Shown here piece after piece: positions 24,924 through 33,703 of a stretch of DNA of 64,000 nt (positions are counted from its first letter, which is position 1; each line of letters begins with the position of its first letter). This DNA is from Kitasatospora viridis (GTDB lineage: Bacteria > Actinomycetota > Actinomycetes > Streptomycetales > Streptomycetaceae): positions 619,102-683,101 of the forward strand of contig NZ_VIWT01000004.1 in assembly GCF_007829815.1 (NCBI RefSeq), given 5' to 3'. Made by a program: the position numbers and the translations under genes. Under the pieces are notes generated by a model. It was not told the origin of the DNA. It made no database searches and saw only the letters and a list, made by a program, of their open reading frames with translations.

Positions 24924-26147
24924 TCAGAAGCCGCCCAGGTAAGCCGACGTCAGCTCCGGCGTGGCGAGCCAGTGCGCGTAGTCCGCCGGGTCCGCGTAGG
25001 TGTTGGCGAACCGCCGGGCCACCTCCGGGTGCGCGGCCGCGGCCGCGAAGACGGCCTGCAGGTGGTCCGGCACCGTCAGCATCGCCGAGGTGAAGTCCAC
25101 GGCGTGCCGGGCGTGCTGCTCCCAGAAGGCCTCGAAGGTGTCCTGCATCCACTCGGCGGTGAACGGAGCGCTGCCGTGCTCGACGATCGCGCGCAGGTAG
25201 TGTTCGGCCGCCCGGGCCGCACTGTTGGCACCCTGGCCGGTGATCGGGTCGTTCAGCACGACGGTGTCGCCGATCCCCAGCACCGGCAGCTCCGGGGCGA
25301 GTTCGGCAACCGGCCGGCGCACCGTCGGGGTCACCGAGCCGTACAGTCCGGCGCCCTTGTCGGTGGGTTCGGCCCCGGCCCACAGCTCGGCCTCCCACGG
25401 CACGAACTCGGCCAGCACCTCGCGGATCCGCTTGGCCTGCTCGCGCGGCCCGGGCCGGTCCGCGAAGCAGTCCAGCGGCCCGCCGGGAACCGCCTCCCAG
25501 AGCAGGATCGAACACGGCCCGGAGCGGGTGAGCGCGGGCTGCAGGTAGAGCTCGCCGAGGCCGGGCAGCGCGTGCAGCCGCGCCATCGGCTCGGTGGCCG
25601 GCTCCGGCGAGCCGACCCCGTGCACGTAGAGGCAGGAGATGGTGCGCAGCGGTCGGTCGTGCCGGGAGCGCGAGGCGTCCCGTTCGAAGAAGGAGGCCGG
25701 CTCGCCCCGTCCGGTGGCGACGACGGTCAGTTCGTGGCGCAGCGCCAGCTTGGTCAGGCCGGCGCGATCCAGGGTGCGGTACTCCACGCGGCCGCCGCGT
25801 TCCTCCAGCAGTTCCAGCCAACGGGCCATCTTCAGGCGCTGGTCCACCGACTCGGCCGGCTCGTCCGGCACCATGGTGAACTCCAGTGCGCGCACCGCGG
25901 GCGGGGCGGCGAGCACCGAGCGGACGGCGCCGACCCGGGGCACCTCGCCGGACCACAGGTCCAGCCCCGCCGCCGCCTCGATCCGCAGGGCCGGGCCGAA
26001 CATCGCCTGGCTCGACAGCACCGGCCCGCCGCGCACCTCGCCGGGTGTCCGGGCGGCGACCACCGTCACCTCGAACCCGGCGGCCAGCAGTCCCAGCCCC
26101 AGCTGCAGTCCTGCCTGGCCGGCCCCCGCGATCGCGATCCGCCGCAT
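24924..26147 (-). CDS. StyA-like FAD-dependent styrene/indole monooxygenase
   Basis: 407 residues, close to StyA (~415). The N-terminus RRIAIAGAGQAGLQLGLGLLAAG is an FAD-binding Rossmann motif. SSQAMFGPALRIEAAAGLDLW and the later LGIGDTVVLNDPITGQGANSAARAAEHYL (GD motif and substrate loop) are typical of the two-component StyA/IndA group, which epoxidises styrene or indole with reduced FAD. The required flavin reductase (StyB) is not nearby, so a reductase elsewhere must serve it. Neighbours do not suggest a pathway; such lone StyA2-like or IndA-like enzymes occur in actinobacteria. Confidence 0.87.
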   Translation of the reverse strand: MRRIAIAGAGQAGLQLGLGLLAAGFEVTVVAARTPGEVRGGPVLSSQAMFGPALRIEAAAGLDLWSGEVPRVGAVRSVLAAPPAVRALEFTMVPDEPAESVDQRLKMARWLELLEERGGRVEYRTLDRAGLTKLALRHELTVVATGRGEPASFFERDASRSRHDRPLRTISCLYVHGVGSPEPATEPMARLHALPGLGELYLQPALTRSGPCSILLWEAVPGGPLDCFADRPGPREQAKRIREVLAEFVPWEAELWAGAEPTDKGAGLYGSVTPTVRRPVAELAPELPVLGIGDTVVLNDPITGQGANSAARAAEHYLRAIVEHGSAPFTAEWMQDTFEAFWEQHARHAVDFTSAMLTVPDHLQAVFAAAAAHPEVARRFANTYADPADYAHWLATPELTSAYLGGF

Positions 26148-26329
26148 ACCCTGCCCTCTCCCGGGTGGATGACGAAGTACCTGATGCTACGTCAGTGCGA
26201 GTCGCCCCGTACGGGAGTCAGCGATATGTGCCGGTGGCAAGTTCCACTCCGGAGCGCCCCCGCTCCGCGCCGACAGCCCCCACCCGCGCCCGCCCGAACC
26301 ACGGCCGCCTGAACCACCCGCGCCGCCCG

Positions 26330-26878
26330 TCAGATCCCGAAGGGCTGCGCGTAGTGCACCAGGCCGGCGGGGAGCGGGTGCGCCGGGTCCAAGGCCAGGG
26401 CCATCAGCGCCTCGTCGGGGACGTCGATGGAGATCCGGATCCCGTGCGCGCCGGCCCGGCCGAACCCGAAGCGCGGGTAGTACCCGGGGTGCCCGAGCAC
26501 CACCACCCACCGCTCTCCCTGCTCCACCGCGGCCGCCAGCGCGGCCCGGACGGCTGCTGAGCCGGCGCCGGTGCGCTGGTACTCCGGGAGCACCGCGCAC
26601 GGCGCGAGACAGAGCGCGGGTTCCTCACCGATGTGGCAGCGCGTCAGCAGCGCGTGGCCCACCACTGTTCCGTCCCCGCCCCCGGCCCCGCCCCCGGCCC
26701 CGTCCACGGCCACGATCGAGAGCCCGTCGATCCAGGCCGCCGGGTCGGCGCGCAGGGCATCCACCAGGTCGGCCTCGTCGGCGGTCGGGAAGGCGGCCAG
26801 GTTGACCCCGCGCACGGCGGCCCGGTCGGCGGGGGTCTCGGCTCGGGTGGTCCAGTCGGTGTCCATACGGACGACCAT
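26330..26878 (-). CDS. GNAT family N-acetyltransferase (YhbS-like)
   Basis: 182 residues. Acetyl-CoA loop VLPEYQRTGAGSAAVRAAL and the following WVVVLGHPGYYPRFGFGRA match the YhbS-like GNAT group. A Gly-rich insert (GAGGGAGGGDG) breaks the middle strand region and may be a loop. The start is either of two ATGs four codons apart; neither has a clear ribosome site. Substrate unknown. It diverges from the first tetR of the deiminase cluster across about 90 bp. Confidence 0.82.
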   Translation of the reverse strand: MVVRMDTDWTTRAETPADRAAVRGVNLAAFPTADEADLVDALRADPAAWIDGLSIVAVDGAGGGAGGGDGTVVGHALLTRCHIGEEPALCLAPCAVLPEYQRTGAGSAAVRAALAAAVEQGERWVVVLGHPGYYPRFGFGRAGAHGIRISIDVPDEALMALALDPAHPLPAGLVHYAQPFGI

Positions 26879-26908
26879 ACGACGCTCGCCCGACGGTCCC
26901 TCAGCCGC

Positions 26909-26926
26909 TCCCTGGTATTTCAGTCA
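26909..26926 (+). promoter_or_regulatory. Operator-like site before tetR-1
   Basis: TCCCTGGTATTTCAGTCA matches the deiminase-1 operator-like site at 14 of 18 positions, with a perfect right half (TTTCAGTCA). It lies 45 bp upstream of the tetR start. A -10 TAGGGT at 26957-26962 places the transcript start at or just before the ATG, so the message is probably leaderless. The site position fits autorepression. Confidence 0.55.
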
Positions 26927-26970
26927 GCCGGGCGCACGGCGCCGGACCACGGCCGGTAGGGTGTGGACCC

Positions 26971-27549
26971 ATGGCCGGTCGGAAGACATCAATCCTGGAA
27001 GCAGCCGCGCGGGTGATCGCGCGCCGTGGTGTTCGCGGACTGCGGGTCGAGGAGCTCGCCGCCGAGGCGGGGGTCTCGACCGCGCTGATCTACTACCACT
27101 TCAAGGACCGCACCGGGATCCTCCGGCAGACCATGGAGTTCATCAGCGACCGGGCCGAGCGCTACACCACCGAACGCACGGACGGGGCGGAGCAGCTCAG
27201 CCCGCGCGAGGAGCTCGAACGGACCCTGCTGCTGGAGCTCCAGGACTCGGCCGAAGTGCGCGAGAACAGCACCGCATGGGGAGAGCTGCGAGCCAGCGCG
27301 GTCTTCGAGCCGGAGCTCCGGGAGGACCTGGCCCGGGCCACCTTGATCTGGGTCCAGGAGATGGCCGACCTGCTCGGCAGGGTGGTCCCGTTGGCCTCCG
27401 CGACGGCGCTCGCCTCCGCCGCGGAGCGGTTGACCGCATTGTTGGAAGGCCTGAGCATGCGCTGGCTCAGCGGTGGCCTGCCGCTCGACCACGCACGCGC
27501 CCTGCTGCTGGAGGCGATCGACGCGGAGCTCAGGCGACTCCAGCGGTAG
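26971..27549 (+). CDS. TetR family regulator (tetR-1 of the deiminase cluster)
   Basis: 192 residues. The N-terminal HTH is complete: VIARRGVRGLRVEELAAEAGVSTALIYYHFKDRTGIL. The C-terminal ligand domain resembles the BetI/PsrA-like group (LLLELQDSAEVRENSTAWGELRASAVFEPEL). It is a close paralogue of the TetR at 32987-33559, sharing long identical stretches. It sits just upstream of deiminase-1, separated by the palindromic promoter. The inducer may be a guanidino compound or polyamine, inferred from the genes it flanks. Confidence 0.88.
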   Translation: MAGRKTSILEAAARVIARRGVRGLRVEELAAEAGVSTALIYYHFKDRTGILRQTMEFISDRAERYTTERTDGAEQLSPREELERTLLLELQDSAEVRENSTAWGELRASAVFEPELREDLARATLIWVQEMADLLGRVVPLASATALASAAERLTALLEGLSMRWLSGGLPLDHARALLLEAIDAELRRLQR

Positions 27550-27568
27550 TCGACCGACCCGGCGCAGC

Positions 27569-27610
27569 GCGAGGGGCATCCGTCCAAGCACCAGGGCGGG
27601 TGCCCCTCGC
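27569..27610 (+). terminator. Possible weak terminator after tetR-1
   Basis: Ten-bp arms GCGAGGGGCA and complement with a 22-nt loop, 20 bp after the tetR-1 stop. The large loop makes it weak. Confidence 0.4.
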
Positions 27611-27742
27611 ATTTCCGCAGTTCGGCCACCCAAGCCGCCTGGTCGGCGCGCGCCAGGCGCCCGCCAGGCGCCCGCCAGACGCCCGGGCCCGCGCCCCACC
27701 CCCGCCCGACACAGACGCCCCACCAACCGATTCTCGCATTTC

Positions 27743-27771
27743 TTGACTGATTTTTCAGTCAGTGCGAGAGT
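27743..27771 (+). promoter_or_regulatory. Deiminase-1 promoter with perfect TetR-type operator
   Basis: -35 TTGACT, 17-nt spacer and -10 GAGAGT. The 18-mer TGACTGATTTTTCAGTCA (27744-27761) is a perfect palindrome with 7-bp arms and a TTTT centre, overlapping the -35 and filling the spacer. CTCGCA and TGCGAG flank it as an outer, asymmetrically spaced inverted repeat. A bound repressor would block RNA polymerase directly. Confidence 0.75.
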
Positions 27772-27843
27772 GGGCCACGTCAGGGCGCGGCACTGGGGGG
27801 TGGGCCGACCCCGCCGGAGTCATACTTTGAGCAGGAGAGTGCA

Positions 27844-28869
27844 ATGACTGATCCGAGGATGCAGCTCGCCCGGGTCCCCATGGACGACGTTCCCCACGCG
27901 CGGACCTGGATGTCCTGGCCGTCTCGCAAGTCGGTCTGGGGTCGGCGCTTGCGCGGGGTCCAGGAGGACATCGCACTCATCGCCCGGACGATCTCCCGCT
28001 ACGAGCCCGTGGTGATGTGCGCACCTGACGACTACTCGGTCTCCGAGGCCCGCTCCTACTGCGGCCCGACCGTCTCGGTGATCGGCTCGGTCCCGACCGA
28101 CGACCTCTGGATGCGCGACATCGCCCCCGTCTTCCGGCGCGACGGCCACGGCCATCTGGAGGCGGTCAGCCTCAACTTCAACGGCTGGGGACACAAGCAG
28201 ACGCACTCCTACGACAAGCACGTCGCGGAGGAGATCGCCTACCAGAACGGCCAGCGGTTCGTCCGCGCCGACTTCGTCGGCGAGGGCGGCGCGATCGAGA
28301 CCGACGGCGACGGAACCGTGATGGCGACCGAGAGCAGCCTGGTCAACAAGAACCGCAACCGCGGCATGAGCCGGGACGAGATCGAGGAGGCCGTGCTCTA
28401 CACGTACGGCGCGCAGCGGATGATCTGGGTGCCCGGCATCAAGGGCAAGGACATCACCGACGACCACATCGACGTGACCTCGCGGTTCGTCCGCCCCGGC
28501 GTGGTGATGGTCCAGCTGCCGCCCAACGAGCGCACCGACGAGTGGGCTCGGGACGCCCGTGAGCAGTTCGCCATCCTGGCCGGCGAGACCGACGCGCGCG
28601 GGCGCCGGCTGGAGATCATCCGGGTGGACGGCCCGGACAGCGTGCGCTCCCGCAGCGCGGACTTCGTGGACTCGTACCTCAACTTCCACGTCGTCAACGG
28701 GGCGGTGATCACCGCGCAGTTCGGCGACGCCTACAAGGACATGGCCGCACGGCGAGCGCTGGAGGCGGCCTTCCCCGGGCGCGAGGTCGTCCAGCTCGAC
28801 GTCGACCGGCTGATGGAGGGTGGCGGCGGCATCCACTGCTCGACCATGCACGAGCCGCTGCCTTACTGA
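27844..28869 (+). CDS. Agmatine deiminase family enzyme 1 (cytosolic)
   Basis: 341 residues. ATG start with aggag 6 nt upstream. No signal peptide. Family catalytic residues are present: TDDLWMRD (substrate Asp), EGGAIETDGDG (Glu), ITDDHIDVTSRF (His/Asp pair) and GGGGIHCSTMHEP with nucleophile C332. The reaction of the family is deimination of agmatine to N-carbamoylputrescine and ammonia via a Cys-thiouronium intermediate. The C-terminal CSTMHEP differs from the CITQQ ending of proven enzymes, so the guanidino substrate is uncertain. It leads an apparent operon with deiminase-2 and the urease-like genes. Confidence 0.88.
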   Translation: MTDPRMQLARVPMDDVPHARTWMSWPSRKSVWGRRLRGVQEDIALIARTISRYEPVVMCAPDDYSVSEARSYCGPTVSVIGSVPTDDLWMRDIAPVFRRDGHGHLEAVSLNFNGWGHKQTHSYDKHVAEEIAYQNGQRFVRADFVGEGGAIETDGDGTVMATESSLVNKNRNRGMSRDEIEEAVLYTYGAQRMIWVPGIKGKDITDDHIDVTSRFVRPGVVMVQLPPNERTDEWARDAREQFAILAGETDARGRRLEIIRVDGPDSVRSRSADFVDSYLNFHVVNGAVITAQFGDAYKDMAARRALEAAFPGREVVQLDVDRLMEGGGGIHCSTMHEPLPY

Positions 28870-29039
28870 TCGCCCCCAGCGCGGCACATCCCGCCTGCTG
28901 CCACGCCACCGCCGCACCCGCACCCGCACAACCCGTCACCCCTGCGCACCCTCTGACGTCTCCTCGCGTTCTCGCGCGCCTCCTGACGCACCCTCAGCGG
29001 TCCACAGCCGCACCTGCCACACCGTTCTGGAGATCCCAC

Positions 29040-30239
29040 ATGTCCCCTTCCAACTTCTCGCGCCGCACGACGCTCCGCACCCTCGCCGGCGTCGGCCTGC
29101 TCGCCCTGGGCGCCGCCGCTTGCGACCGGCCGGACGGTCTCGTCGATCCGACGTCCTCCGGGTCGCCCGATCCCTCCGCCGGCGCCGGCCAGACCGGCAG
29201 CAGCCCCGCCGCCCCCGGGTCCAACCCCGCCACGGCCACGCGACGCCTCGGCGCCGAGTGGGAGAAGCACGCACGGACGTTCATGGCCTGGCCCGCCTCC
29301 GAGGACGTCTGGGGCAACCAGCTGGCCGGCGTCCGCAAGGACATCGCGGGGGTGGCGCAGGCGATCGGCAGTCGCGAGCCGGTGGTGCTGCTGGTCCGGC
29401 CCGGTCAGGAGGACTCCGCCAGGAACGCGTGCGGCTCCGACGTCGAGATCTTCTCCACCCCCGTGGACGACCTGTGGGCCCGCGACACCGTTCCGGTGTT
29501 CGTCGAGGAGGGCGGCAAGGTCAAGGGCGTCGACTTCAACTTCAGCGGCTGGGGCGGCAAGCAGCAGCACGCCAACGACGCGCAGATCGCCCGCGCCGTG
29601 CTCGGCAAGTACGGCCTGGAGCGGATCCAGACCCCGATCGTCGCCGAGGGCGGTTCGTTCGAGAGCGACGGCCAGGGCACCCTGTTGATCACCGAGAGCT
29701 CGGTGGTCAACGCGAACCGCAACCCGGGCAAGAGCCGCGACCAGGTCGAGGCGGAGCTGAAGCAGGCGCTCGGCGTGACCAAGGTGATCTGGCTGGCCGG
29801 TGTGCGCGGCAAGGACATCACCGACGCCCACGTGGACTGCCTGGCCCGGTTCGCCGCGCCCGGCGTGATCTTCCTGGACCGTGCCTTCCCCGGCAGCCCG
29901 GCCGACGTCTGGTCCCGGTCCGCCGACCAGGCCCGCGCCGTGCTGGCCGACGCGACCGATGCCACCGGCAAGAAGCTGAAGGTGGTCGAGATCTCCCAGC
30001 CCGACCCGGACCAGATCACCGGTCGCGGCGACGCGTTCGTGTCCTCGTACATGAACTTCTACATCGGCAACAAGGGCGTCTACCTGCCGCTGTTCGGCGA
30101 CGCGAAGGCCGACGGCCAGGCCCAGGAAATCATGAAGGACACCTTCCCGGGCCGCGAGATCGTGCCGATCCAGATCGACACCATCGCCTCCGGCGGCGGC
30201 GGCATCCACTGCTCGACCCACGACCAGCCGGCGGGCTGA
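29040..30239 (+). CDS. Agmatine deiminase family enzyme 2, Tat lipoprotein
   Basis: 399 residues. ATG start with ggag 8 nt upstream. The N-terminus has a twin-arginine motif (SRRTTLRTL) and a lipobox LGAAAC, then a Ser/Gly/Pro linker of about 40 residues. This predicts a folded enzyme tethered on the outer face of the membrane. Catalytic motifs: DDLWARDTVPVF, EGGSFESDG, ITDAHVDCLARF, GGGGIHCSTHDQP with C391. A surface location implies action on external guanidino compounds or peptidyl arginine rather than internal agmatine. About 170 bp separate it from deiminase-1 with no clear terminator. Confidence 0.88.
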   Translation: MSPSNFSRRTTLRTLAGVGLLALGAAACDRPDGLVDPTSSGSPDPSAGAGQTGSSPAAPGSNPATATRRLGAEWEKHARTFMAWPASEDVWGNQLAGVRKDIAGVAQAIGSREPVVLLVRPGQEDSARNACGSDVEIFSTPVDDLWARDTVPVFVEEGGKVKGVDFNFSGWGGKQQHANDAQIARAVLGKYGLERIQTPIVAEGGSFESDGQGTLLITESSVVNANRNPGKSRDQVEAELKQALGVTKVIWLAGVRGKDITDAHVDCLARFAAPGVIFLDRAFPGSPADVWSRSADQARAVLADATDATGKKLKVVEISQPDPDQITGRGDAFVSSYMNFYIGNKGVYLPLFGDAKADGQAQEIMKDTFPGREIVPIQIDTIASGGGGIHCSTHDQPAG

Positions 30240-30318
30240 TGCTCCCTCGCTTTTCCCTCCTTTCCCTCCCTCACCTCCCCCGACAGGAGAACCACGTGGG
30301 ACCCACCTGGGAGTCGCC

Positions 30319-31128
30319 GTGCAGCTGACACCCACAGAGCGCGACCGACTGCTGATCTTCACCGCCGCCGAGCTGGCCCGGGCCCGCCGGGCCCGGGGCC
30401 TGCGGCTCAATGTGCCGGAGGCCACCGCGCTGATCGCCGACACCGTCTGCGAGGCGGCCCGGGACGGGGTGCGCCTGGCCGAGGCGATCGAGCGGGCGCG
30501 ATCGGTGCTCGGTGCCGAGGACGTGCTGCCCGGTGTACCGGACCTGGTGACCGAGGTCTACGTCGAGGCGGTGTTCGAGGACGGGACCCGGCTCGCCGTG
30601 GTCGGCGACCCGTTCCACGGCGCCGGCACGCTCGGCGAGGCCGCGCCGGGCGCGGTGCTCACGGACGGTGCGGACGGCCACCTCCCCGAGCCGGTGCGAA
30701 CGTTGACGGTGCGCAACACCGCGAGCGTGCCGGTGAGCGTGACCTCGCACTTCCACTTCTTCGAGGCCAATCCGCGCCTCGACTTCGACCGTGCCGCCGC
30801 CTACGGCATGCGGCTGGCGGCCCCGGCCGGGTCCGCCACGCGCTTCGATCCCGGTGCCGCCAGCGAGGTCGGCCTGGTGCCGATCGGCGGCGCCCGGATC
30901 GCGATCGGTTTCGCCGGCCTGGTGGACGGGCCGCTGGACGCCCCCGGCGCCAAGCGCGAGGCACTGCGCCGGGCCGCCGCCTGCGGCTACCTGGGCGCCA
31001 TCGCCGCCCCGGACTCCACCGACCTGGACACCATCGCTGCCCCGGACACCACCGACCCGGACACCACCAACCCGGACCCCATCCCGCCGCACACCGCCGC
31101 CGACGATGACCGGGAGGACGCGTCGTGA
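30319..31128 (+). CDS. ureAB: Urease gamma-beta fusion subunit (UreAB)
   Basis: 269 residues. GTG start with ggag 6 nt upstream. Residues 1-100 are UreA (MQLTPTERDRLLIFTAAELARARRARG, and PEATALIADTVCEAARDG). Residues ~115-215 are UreB (VRTLTVRNTASVPVSVTSHFHFFEANPRLDFDRAAAYGMRL). The fused form is known from Helicobacter-like and some actinobacterial ureases. A 45-residue acidic Asp/Thr/Pro tail with DTTDPDTTNPDP repeats is not part of the fold. It overlaps ureC by 4 bp (GTGA). It scaffolds the alpha subunit of a nickel hydrolase. Confidence 0.9.
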   Translation: MQLTPTERDRLLIFTAAELARARRARGLRLNVPEATALIADTVCEAARDGVRLAEAIERARSVLGAEDVLPGVPDLVTEVYVEAVFEDGTRLAVVGDPFHGAGTLGEAAPGAVLTDGADGHLPEPVRTLTVRNTASVPVSVTSHFHFFEANPRLDFDRAAAYGMRLAAPAGSATRFDPGAASEVGLVPIGGARIAIGFAGLVDGPLDAPGAKREALRRAAACGYLGAIAAPDSTDLDTIAAPDTTDPDTTNPDPIPPHTAADDDREDAS

Positions 31129-32834
31129 GCAGCAGCATCGAACCGCAGGAGTACGCCGCGGTGCACGGCCCGCGCGCAGGCGACCGGATCCGCCTGGGCG
31201 ACAGCGGACTGGTGGTCCGGGTCGAGTCGGATTCGCAGCAGCCCGGGGAGGAGTTCCTGGTCGGCTTCGGCAAAACCGCCCGGGACGGGCTGCACCTGAA
31301 GGCCGCCGCCGTGCGCGACACCTGCGACCTGGTGATCAGCAACGTGGTGGTGATCGACGCGGTCCAGGGCATCCGGAAGACCTCGATCGGCATCCGGGAG
31401 GGGCGGATCGTCTCGATCGGCCGGGCCGGCAATCCGGACACCCTCGACGGTGTGGATGTCGTGGTCGGCACCGGGACGACGATCGTGCCGGGCGAGGGCC
31501 TGATCGCGATGGCCGGCGCCATCGACACCCATGTGCACCTGCTCTCGCCGCGGATCATGGAGGCCTCGCTCGCCTCCGGCGTCACCACGATCATCGGCCA
31601 GGAGACCGGTCCGGCCTGGGGCGTGGGCGTCAACTCGCCCTGGGCGCTGCGGCACGCGTTCAACGCCTTCGACGCCTGGCCGGTCAACATCGGCTTCCTC
31701 GGCCGCGGCTCCTCCTCCGACCCGGCCCCGCTGGTCGAGGCCCTGGTCGAGGGCGGCGCCAGCGGCTTCAAGGTGCACGAGGACATGGGCGCCCACACCC
31801 GCGCGCTGGACACCGCGCTGCGGGTCGCCGAGGAGCACGACGTGCAGGTCGCCCTGCACACCGACGGCCTCAACGAGTGCCTCTCCGTCGAGGACACCCT
31901 CGCCGTGCTGGAGGGCCGCACCATCCACGCCTTCCACATCGAGGGCTGCGGCGGCGGCCACGTGCCCAACGTGCTCAAGATGGCCGGCGTCGCCAACGTG
32001 ATCGGCTCCTCCACCAACCCCACCCTCCCGTTCGGCCGGGACGCGGTCGCGGAGCACTACGGGATGATCGTCTCGGTGCACGCGCTGAAGACCGATCTGC
32101 CCGGCGACGCCGCGATGGCCCGCGACCGGATCCGGGCCGGCACCATGGGCGCCGAGGACGTGCTGCATGACCTCGGGGTCATCGGCATCACCTCCTCCGA
32201 CGCCCAGGGCATGGGCCGGGCGGGCGAGACGGTGCGCCGCACCTTCGCGGTGGCGGGCAAGATGAAGGCCGAGCTCGGTCCGCTGACGGGCGACGGGCCC
32301 GCGGACGACAACGAGCGGGTGCTGCGCTACGTCGCCAAGCTCACCATCAACCCGGCCATCGCGCACGGCCTTTCGCACGAGGTCGGCTCGATCGAGATCG
32401 GCAAGCTGGCCGACATCGTGCTCTGGCGGCCGGCCTCGTTCGGTGCCAAGCCGCAGATGGTGCTCAAGGCGGGCTTCCCCGCCTACGGCGTCACCGGCGA
32501 CCCGAACGCCGCGACCGACAACTGCCAGCCGCTGGTGTTCGGTCCGCTCTTCGGCGGCCACGGTGCGACGCCGGCCGACCTCTCGGTGGCGTTCGTCAGC
32601 CGGGCGGCGGCCGAGTCCGGCTCCGCCGGCCGGGCGTACGACACCATGACCACCCGTCGCCGACGGGTCGCCGTGCGGGGCACCCGGGGGATCGGGCCGC
32701 GCTCGATGGTCCGCAACGCCCAGATCGGCCAGGTGGACGTGGACAACCGCACCGGGACCGTCTCGCTGGACGGCGAGGTGCTGCGCTCGGAGCCCGCGGA
32801 CCGGGTGCCGCTCTCCAGGCTGTACTTCCTCTGA
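31125..32834 (+). CDS. ureC: Urease alpha-like subunit (UreC) with altered flap
   Basis: 569 residues, full length. All nickel ligands are present: H136 and H138 (DTHVH), K216 (GFKVHEDMG, the carbamylated lysine), H245 (ALHTD), H271 (FHIEG) and D359 (SSDAQGMGR). By ungapped alignment with the canonical flap MVCHHLD, the mobile-flap Cys is Val (V318) while the next His (H319) is kept and the following His is Ala. KIHEDWG has become KVHEDMG. No ureDEFG is near, so nickel loading must rely on another locus. The product may hydrolyse urea or, by context, a ureido compound made by the deiminases. Confidence 0.9.
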   Translation: MSSSIEPQEYAAVHGPRAGDRIRLGDSGLVVRVESDSQQPGEEFLVGFGKTARDGLHLKAAAVRDTCDLVISNVVVIDAVQGIRKTSIGIREGRIVSIGRAGNPDTLDGVDVVVGTGTTIVPGEGLIAMAGAIDTHVHLLSPRIMEASLASGVTTIIGQETGPAWGVGVNSPWALRHAFNAFDAWPVNIGFLGRGSSSDPAPLVEALVEGGASGFKVHEDMGAHTRALDTALRVAEEHDVQVALHTDGLNECLSVEDTLAVLEGRTIHAFHIEGCGGGHVPNVLKMAGVANVIGSSTNPTLPFGRDAVAEHYGMIVSVHALKTDLPGDAAMARDRIRAGTMGAEDVLHDLGVIGITSSDAQGMGRAGETVRRTFAVAGKMKAELGPLTGDGPADDNERVLRYVAKLTINPAIAHGLSHEVGSIEIGKLADIVLWRPASFGAKPQMVLKAGFPAYGVTGDPNAATDNCQPLVFGPLFGGHGATPADLSVAFVSRAAAESGSAGRAYDTMTTRRRRVAVRGTRGIGPRSMVRNAQIGQVDVDNRTGTVSLDGEVLRSEPADRVPLSRLYFL

Positions 32835-32890
32835 GAGCTCCGCTCCCCCTGACGCCGCGTCACTTCACCACCTGACAGCGCGCCAGAAGC

Positions 32891-32934
32891 CGGTCGACCG
32901 GGTGGCCCGCCAACGCGGGCCACCCGGTCGACCG
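32891..32934. terminator. Bidirectional terminator, 20-bp perfect arms
   Basis: CGGTCGACCGGGTGGCCCGC, loop CAAC, and the perfect complement. It separates ureC from the convergent tetR-2 and ends the first operon of the cluster. Confidence 0.88.
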
Positions 32935-32986
32935 ACGTGCGCTGGTCAACGCGCGCCGGTCAACGTGCGCCGGCCACCGTGCGCGA

Positions 32987-33559
32987 TCACCGTCCGTCGA
33001 GCTCCGCGTCGATGGCCTCACTGACCAGCCGTCGGGCGTGTTCGAGGGAGAGCGAGCCGCTGAGCCAGCGCACGCTGAAGCCCTCGATCAGCGCGGTCAG
33101 CCGCTCGGCGGCGGCCGCGTGCGCGGGTGCGGTGCGGGCGGGCTGGGCGCGCGCCAGCAGTTCGGCGATCTCCAGCACCCAGGTGTGGGTGGCCCGGGAG
33201 AGGTCCTCGCGCAGCCCGGCCTCGAAGACCGCGCTCGCTCTCAACTCGCCCCAGGCGGTGCTGTTCTCGCGCACCTCCGGGGTGTCCTGGAGCTCCAGCA
33301 GCAGCACCTGCTCCAGTTCGCCGCGCGGGTCGTCCGGGCGCTGTTCGGGTGGCCGCTCGGCGGTGTAGCGGTCGGCCCGGTCGCTGATGAACTCCAGCGT
33401 GCGGCGCAGGATCCCGGCGCGGTCGGTGAAGTGGTAGTAGATCAGCGAGGTGGACACGCCGGCTTCCGCCGCCAGTTCCCCGACCCGCAGCCCCCGCACG
33501 CCCCGGCGCGCGATGACGCGGGTCGCGGCCATGACTATCTCTGTTCGACGGTCTGACAC
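32987..33559 (-). CDS. TetR family regulator (tetR-2 of the deiminase cluster)
   Basis: 190 residues. HTH VIARRGVRGLRVGELAAEAGVSTSLIYYHFTDRAGIL is nearly identical to that of the TetR at 26971, and the ligand domain (LLLELQDTPEVRENSTAWGELRASAVFEAGL) is also highly similar. The two arose by duplication and should bind similar DNA. The start is GTG. A -10 TAGAGT lies 8 nt before it, suggesting a leaderless message. It diverges from the second operon, whose promoter carries a matching palindrome. Confidence 0.88.
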   Translation of the reverse strand: MSDRRTEIVMAATRVIARRGVRGLRVGELAAEAGVSTSLIYYHFTDRAGILRRTLEFISDRADRYTAERPPEQRPDDPRGELEQVLLLELQDTPEVRENSTAWGELRASAVFEAGLREDLSRATHTWVLEIAELLARAQPARTAPAHAAAAERLTALIEGFSVRWLSGSLSLEHARRLVSEAIDAELDGR

Positions 33560-33604
33560 GAGCGCTCACTCTACCCGTCACAAGCTCGCCACACAGCCAT
33601 TTCC

Positions 33605-33622
33605 TGACCAGATTATCAGTCA
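33605..33622 (-). promoter_or_regulatory. Operator-like site before tetR-2
   Basis: TGACCAGATTATCAGTCA matches the deiminase-1 site at 13 of 18 positions with a perfect right arm TCAGTCA and outer TGAC. It lies 46 bp upstream of the tetR-2 start, the same distance as the tetR-1 site, which fits autorepression. Confidence 0.5.
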
Positions 33623-33703
33623 CAACTTCCCAGGCTGACGGCCTTTCAGGTCGCCCCTGACGCCACGGTCCGGTCTCGATGGCAGCTGGTCGCCTCAGAT
33701 GTA

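Noticed and set aside
27733..27768. CTCGCA...TGCGAG plus inner palindrome as a rho-independent terminator of tetR-1
   Set aside because: The inner repeat overlaps a -35 element and matches operator-like sites at other promoters. The outer arms are asymmetrically spaced, so an operator/promoter is the better reading.
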